Shown here: in pieces, positions 63,013-64,000 of the stretch
How positions within the stretch are numbered: the stretch's first letter is position 1
Layout of the letters: each line of letters opens with the position of its first letter
Notes under the pieces: generated by a model
Seen by the model: only the letters and a program-made list of their open reading frames with translations
Told to the model about the DNA's origin: nothing
The model's database searches: none
DNA from: Planctomycetota bacterium
GTDB lineage: Bacteria > Planctomycetota > UBA8108 > UBA1146
DNA: 64,000 bases
Direction: 5' to 3'
Assembly: GCA_016776905.1 (NCBI GenBank)
Contig: JADHSM010000006.1
Location: 1 to 64,000, forward strand
Position numbers and translations under genes: made by a program

Positions 63013-64000
63013 GTGTCTCTCCAAAATTCTGATTCCGCCTATCGCATTCCGCTTTCTAGGCCTCGCATCGAAGAGGTCGACAGGAAAGCTGTGGATCAGG
63101 TTCTTCGGAGTCTGCGACTCTCTGGTGGTTCTGAAACTCGAGAGTTAGAAAACGTCGCTTCCACAACTCTCGGTGTTCCCGTCGTTTCCTGCAGCAGTGG
63201 GACCGCAGGTCTCATTCTGGCTCTTCGGGCTCTGGGGATCGAATCGGGTGAGGTCATCACTCCCGCTCTTGGATTTATTGCCAGCGCTCATGCCATACGG
63301 GCTGTAGGGGCCCAGCCTCGCTTCTGCGACGTTTCGAATGAATCTTTGTGTTGTGGCGTGGATGAACTGGAAGCGGCTTGGAGCCCCCACGTCAAGGCTG
63401 TCATGCCTGTTGATCTTCTAGGGGTTCCTGCACCCATGGTCGAAATCATGGAATGGGCAAAATCGAAAGGCGTCGCGGTGATCGAAGACGCATGTGAGGC
63501 CTTGGGCACTCAAGTCGATGGCACCGCCTGTGGCTCATTGGCGGATGCGGCTTCCTTTGGCTTCTATCCCAATAAAATATTGACGATGGGAGAAGGAGGG
63601 CTGGTCGCGTGTCGCGATCGAGCGCTCGCGGAGCGGGTGAGACGATTTGCCAATCAAGGCAGAGTGGGACCCGGTTTCGCATTTTCCGGAGAGGGCTACA
63701 ACTTTCGTCTGACCGAAATCCAGGCCGCTCTAGGTCGCAGTCAATGGTCGGGCCTCCAACAGAGGTTGGAGGATCGTGAGAAATGTGCCCGACAATATCT
63801 CGATCGAATAAGAAGTGTGCCGGGGGTTCGTCCCGCTCCTGCGCCGGAATTGACGGGGAATGGGCAAATGCGCTCTTGGTTTGCATTTGTGGTGATTCTT
63901 GATCAAGCCTCATGGCGAGATGCTGTTCGACAACGTTTATCTGAGGCGGGGATAGAGACGGGAATCTATTTCCCACCGATTACCGATTATTCTCCATATG
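63013..64000 (+). CDS. DegT/DnrJ/EryC1/StrS-family aminotransferase (3' end beyond window)
   Basis: The open frame runs from GTG 63013 to the window end without a stop, which is why it is missing from the track. It encodes IPLSRPRIEEVDRKAV, VSCSSGTAGLILALRALG, VMPVDLLGVPAPM, IEDACEALG and the PLP-lysine motif SFGFYPNKILTMGEGG, then NFRLTEIQAALG. These enzymes make amino sugars for polysaccharides or glycoproteins. A GTG or an upstream CTG may be the start; neither has a clear SD, and the gene begins 14 bases after the HU stop. Confidence 0.88.
   Translation, partial: MSLQNSDSAYRIPLSRPRIEEVDRKAVDQVLRSLRLSGGSETRELENVASTTLGVPVVSCSSGTAGLILALRALGIESGEVITPALGFIASAHAIRAVGAQPRFCDVSNESLCCGVDELEAAWSPHVKAVMPVDLLGVPAPMVEIMEWAKSKGVAVIEDACEALGTQVDGTACGSLADAASFGFYPNKILTMGEGGLVACRDRALAERVRRFANQGRVGPGFAFSGEGYNFRLTEIQAALGRSQWSGLQQRLEDREKCARQYLDRIRSVPGVRPAPAPELTGNGQMRSWFAFVVILDQASWRDAVRQRLSEAGIETGIYFPPITDYSPY

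Overview
The window looks like a chromosomal segment of a member of the Planctomycetota, probably a free-living, polysaccharide-degrading (perhaps marine) bacterium. The reasons are: secreted proteins ending in dockerin-like repeats followed by a Cys-containing tail (genes at 11270 and 22790); a dense run of Tat-exported Gfo/Idh/MocA oxidoreductases and sugar isomerase/epimerase-fold proteins beside a DUF1080 protein; cytochrome/beta-propeller fusions; many lipoproteins; and GatCAB transamidation. The taxonomy is an inference from gene content. I see no phage, transposase, integrase or CRISPR array.

Layout. 1-2400 is translation and RNA: a cut 3' gene end, tRNA-Val and tRNA-Leu (minus), smpB, tmRNA and truB. 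2401-8500 holds secreted or membrane proteins: a divergent exported protein and FG-GAP/heme lipoprotein, a GT39-like glycosyltransferase with TPRs, a small lipoprotein and a DUF456 protein. 8500-9330 has tRNA-Asp and a repeat-rich gap. 9331-22684 is a sugar-oxidation region: a cytosolic isomerase/oxidoreductase pair, a dockerin protein, a DUF1080 lipoprotein, then a tight eight-gene plus-strand operon (MFS nucleoside-type permease, two Tat-exported isomerase-like proteins, three Tat-exported Gfo/Idh/MocA proteins, ApbE, and a membrane protein with a CxxCH motif). 22790-29000 has a 1018-residue propeller/diheme/dockerin protein, an SLC13-type transporter and a FAD oxidoreductase. 29149-34596 has a methyltransferase, comF, tRNA-Met and gatCAB.

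34605-46606 contains a minus-strand three-gene operon (metzincin-like lipoprotein, HEAT protein, PATAN/TPR membrane protein), a vWA protein, a membrane pyrophosphatase, rsfS and an exported propeller-like protein. 46731-54998 has tsaE, a small ORF, a large Rad50/SbcC-like ATPase with two membrane segments and a roughly 400-residue Arg/Ser/Glu repeat tail, an LpxH-like phosphoesterase, miaA, a small lipoprotein and lysS. 54995-60423 has thiL, a CPA1 antiporter, a lipoprotein and a class I aminotransferase. 61004-64000 has a carboxymuconolactone-decarboxylase-like protein, an orphan ParA, a small Lys/Ala-rich protein, a structured intergenic segment, HU and a DegT-family aminotransferase cut by the window end.

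Two features stand out. Short tandem repeats (13-22 bp, different unit at each site) fill several intergenic gaps and also expand coding regions in frame. The intergenic segment before the HU gene can fold into a clean three-way junction that I cannot assign to a known RNA family. Start codons were moved from the ORF-track starts wherever a Shine-Dalgarno sequence, signal peptide or overlap pointed elsewhere.
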